Source of the DNA: Chionoecetes opilio
Lineage: Eukaryota > Arthropoda > Malacostraca > Decapoda > Majidae
Assembly (NCBI GenBank): GCA_016584305.1
Contig: JACEEZ010022975.1
Coordinates: forward strand, 49,584-113,583
DNA length: 64,000 nucleotides
Reading direction: 5' to 3'
The position numbers and the translations under genes were made by a program. The notes beneath the pieces are model-generated. The model worked only from the letters and a program-made list of their open reading frames with translations, had not been told where the DNA came from and ran no database searches. The number at the start of each line of letters is the position of its first letter. Position 1 is the first letter of the stretch. Shown in pieces: positions 61,640 to 64,000 of this stretch.

Positions 61640-64000
61640 ATGGTGTATGTGTCCCGTGTTGTAGTGTGGGGGACGGCGCTTGGACGGGACAAATGCCAAG
61701 CTGGGGGAAGGTGGGGGCCCAGCGATGGGGAAAGGCGCCGGGGTTTGGAAACCCGCCCCGGGGTTTGGGGGCGGCGTATTTCCCGACGCGTCTCCCCGGG
61801 CCGCTCCCGGCCCCATATTTTCTGACGCTGCGAGAAAAAACCCTTTAACCCCAGTGGCACCCGGGAAGAAAAAACCAAGGGAACCTAAAGAACGGCAATA
61901 AAACCGTACAAGAAAATTTATACGAAAAAAAAGGACATTCCCCCATCGGTGGGGAAAAAAGGTGGCAACAAACCGGGGGGAGGCTAAAAGAGGACAGAAA
62001 AGGAGCGGCCCGAGAATGCAGGTTTGCGTGGGTCCGCCTCGACAGGGGGGGAAAGGAAACTCTACAGGGAGGGGCTGTCTTTTGACAGCTGGGTCCACAG
62101 TCTTTTTTCTAAAATCCACAGCGGTGAGTGACGACAATTCTATCGTGGAACTTTTCAATGGAAACCCATACCAAAATAGAAAAAAAAATAGTGTTTTGCA
62201 AGTTTTAAACCCCAAATATGATTTTATTTGCCTTATTGAAAAAAAACGGGTTTTACCGTGGGTGCCCGGTTTACGTTTGTCCCGCAGTGAGGTGGCGGGT
62301 TTCACCTAAAGGGGGGGGGTTGTGGGGGTTGTGTGTGGGGACAAGTCTACGCCCCTTAGTGAAAGCTATTGATGTGAATTTATCGGTGTTTCAGGTAGGG
62401 CTTCATTTTAAAAAAATTTTCCCTTAATACTTTGTTGGGGTTTTGTTATAAAACCGCCGAGTGACTAAACCTTTAATTTTTCCCAAAATGTGTCCTTCCC
62501 CACTATTCAGGAAAGACTGTGTGAAAAAATCATTTTAAAGAATGGATGCATTATTTTTTAGGGGATATAAATGCCCCCCTTCGGGAAATCAGAAAAAAGA
62601 TTTACTCGCCCACTAAAATGTTCCCAGCAGTGAAAAAAATTATTTCCCCTTTAAAAAAACCTGATTCATTAAACAGAAAACCCCCCCCCCAAACGGGAAT
62701 TTTTTTCGTTTTTTATCCCATTTGAGAAAAATTTACTTTTTAACTTTTTAAGACATCATGTGCACTATTTTGGGTAAAAAAACTTATAAAAAAAAAGGGA
62801 CACGTGGATTTCAGAGTTGAACATGTGTAGCATCCTATGAGATGAGGGGGGATATCCCGTTTTCCGGGGTGATTACAGCGGACCCGGTCCCCCCATCAGA
62901 CCACGCCCCGATTTTTCCCACTTTTTCAAGTACGGGTTTGTAAAATCTTGCCCTGGTGGGGGCGGGGAAGGGCGTCGGCTTTGGGGAAGGAAAACCCAGC
63001 ACCCACGGCAACGCTGCCGGGAAAGGGTTTTTAAAGGGAAAGCCTGTGTTTCTTTTCTGACATTAAAAGGGGAATTTTTTGAAAATAGGGGTTGTTGATG
63101 TGAATAAATGTTGACAACGATGATGTTTTTGATGGTTTACCCAAATTTATGATACCCAATAAAGCTCACAGTTGCGCGGGTTCGGGGGTAAGAGCCATAA
63201 ACCAGGAATTAAAGAAGTAAAGGGATGATCATTTAGGAAAAAATGGGAGGGGTTTTGTTACAGGACAAAGAGATTTTAAGAGTGTGGCGACCCCATAGAC
63301 GGAGAGGAAATTTTTGATGTGTAAAAAATAGGGAAAAAAAGAGGTGTCACCGGGGGATAAAAGATTTAAGCCCACACTTTGAGAGAATACTTAACCCCCC
63401 ACATGTCCCCCCCAAAACGAGGAATTTAAAGAAACAGAGGTTACATCCCAGTGTTAGTAGCCCCATTTCACCTGGGGGGGGGGAAATTTTTGAAAAGTCA
63501 AGAATTTTAAAACCAGACAAACCCTTTGGGGCCCGGCCCGGAATTTTCCCCTGGTAATTTTCGCTGGCCTTTTACCCTAAAACCGGGTTTTTGACTATTG
63601 TTACCTATTCAACAGGTTTTCATGATTGGTCAATCCTTTACAGGGAAAACCAGGGAAAAGGGTTTTTTCCCCATCTTTAAGAAAGGGGACGGGAAAAAAA
63701 CCCAAGATAATTATCGGGGAATTAGTTTTAAATAACCCCATCACCAAGCTGTACGACAGGGTCCTCTGTCATAGATAGGCCAGGGGTTTTAAGCCGTGTC
63801 GGGAGCGGGCCCGGGAGCACAAAAAAAAGCGGGGGATGCCTGGAAATATTTTTTACGTTACGGCCAAACCACTGGACTCCCCCAAAGGGGGAAGAAAAAA
63901 AAAGTTTTTGGTCTTTCATTGTTTTTTCGAAGGATAGGGCCCGTAATCCCAAAAGAAAAGTTTTTTAGGGACTCGAAGCGTCAGGTTGGGAAAGGATGAT
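61640..64000 (+). pseudogene. Non-LTR retrotransposon (second LINE type), open at right edge
   Basis: An endonuclease start can be read at about 62180-62330 (VLNPKYDFICLIE, then SEVAGF and a GGG run where GGGV is usual), followed by a GDINAP-like word near 62560. The reverse transcriptase begins near 63640 with VFPIFKKGDGK and NYRGIS, then LYDRVLCHR-like sequence. The end of the window reads GLPQ..KKVF and, in another frame, FSKAYDRV-like sequence with LKRLGCG near 63985. These are the first RT blocks; the YADD core lies beyond the edge. Homopolymer inflation breaks all frames, so it is dead as read. Positions 61640-62000 may be a 5' leader; no protein is recognised there. Confidence 0.65.

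Overview
The window reads as nuclear DNA of an arthropod, most likely a decapod crustacean. Supporting signs are long pure (CT/GA)n, (CA/GT)n and (TA)n microsatellites every one to two kilobases, short interstitial runs of the arthropod telomere word TTAGG/CCTAA, spliced animal-type exons with GT..AG borders, and a dense mix of non-LTR retrotransposons, tRNA-derived SINEs and terminal-inverted-repeat (TIR) elements. The species assignment is inference. There is no operon structure, no CRISPR array and no rRNA gene, and few host exons are recognisable.

Layout. 1-1770: decayed Ty3/gypsy pol (RNase H, integrase). 1975-4375: a block of stretched homopolymers between two copies of one sequence, probably an assembly artefact. 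4360-9241 and 9243-16085: two copies of one locus carrying a tRNA-SINE, microsatellites and a broken three-KH-domain (vigilin-like) gene. The second copy has an extra 1.9 kb TIR element with an uncharacterised broken ORF and a 2A-like NPGP motif. 16.1-24.5 kb: microsatellites, small TIR elements, an 809 bp hairpin-rich TIR element, an N gap and a SINE. 24.6-33.9 kb: three exons of a NEK8/NEK9-type protein kinase on the minus strand. Its 7.9 kb intron holds a CR1-like LINE fragment, an intronless kinase-like pseudogene with an in-frame repeat tail, minisatellites, a foldback element and a SINE. 34-40.2 kb: a 42 bp minisatellite and two further CR1-like LINE copies. 40.5-46.1 kb: microsatellites, a 30 bp minisatellite, a tRNA-Ser-like SINE and a decayed PIF/Harbinger element with nested inverted repeats. 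46.5-54.2 kb: AT-rich tracts around a GC-rich block with a transposase-like pseudogene, flanked by inverted arms. 54.7-64 kb: one possible cadherin-like exon, a LINE 3' end, a second copy of a hairpin-headed repeat, a SINE, a mariner-type foldback MITE, a 27 bp coding-like satellite, and a second kind of LINE running off the right edge.

The only convincing host gene is the NEK-family kinase. Nearly everything else is mobile or repetitive. Base quality is uneven: several high-copy elements (1-5 kb, 35-39 kb, 49-51.6 kb, 61.6-64 kb) have inflated homopolymers and frequent frameshifts, so the open frames there are unreliable. The best candidates for something undescribed are the 1.9 kb TIR element with the NPGP motif (9.7-11.6 kb) and the kinase-like pseudogene with a frame-preserving repeat tail (28.0-29.5 kb).
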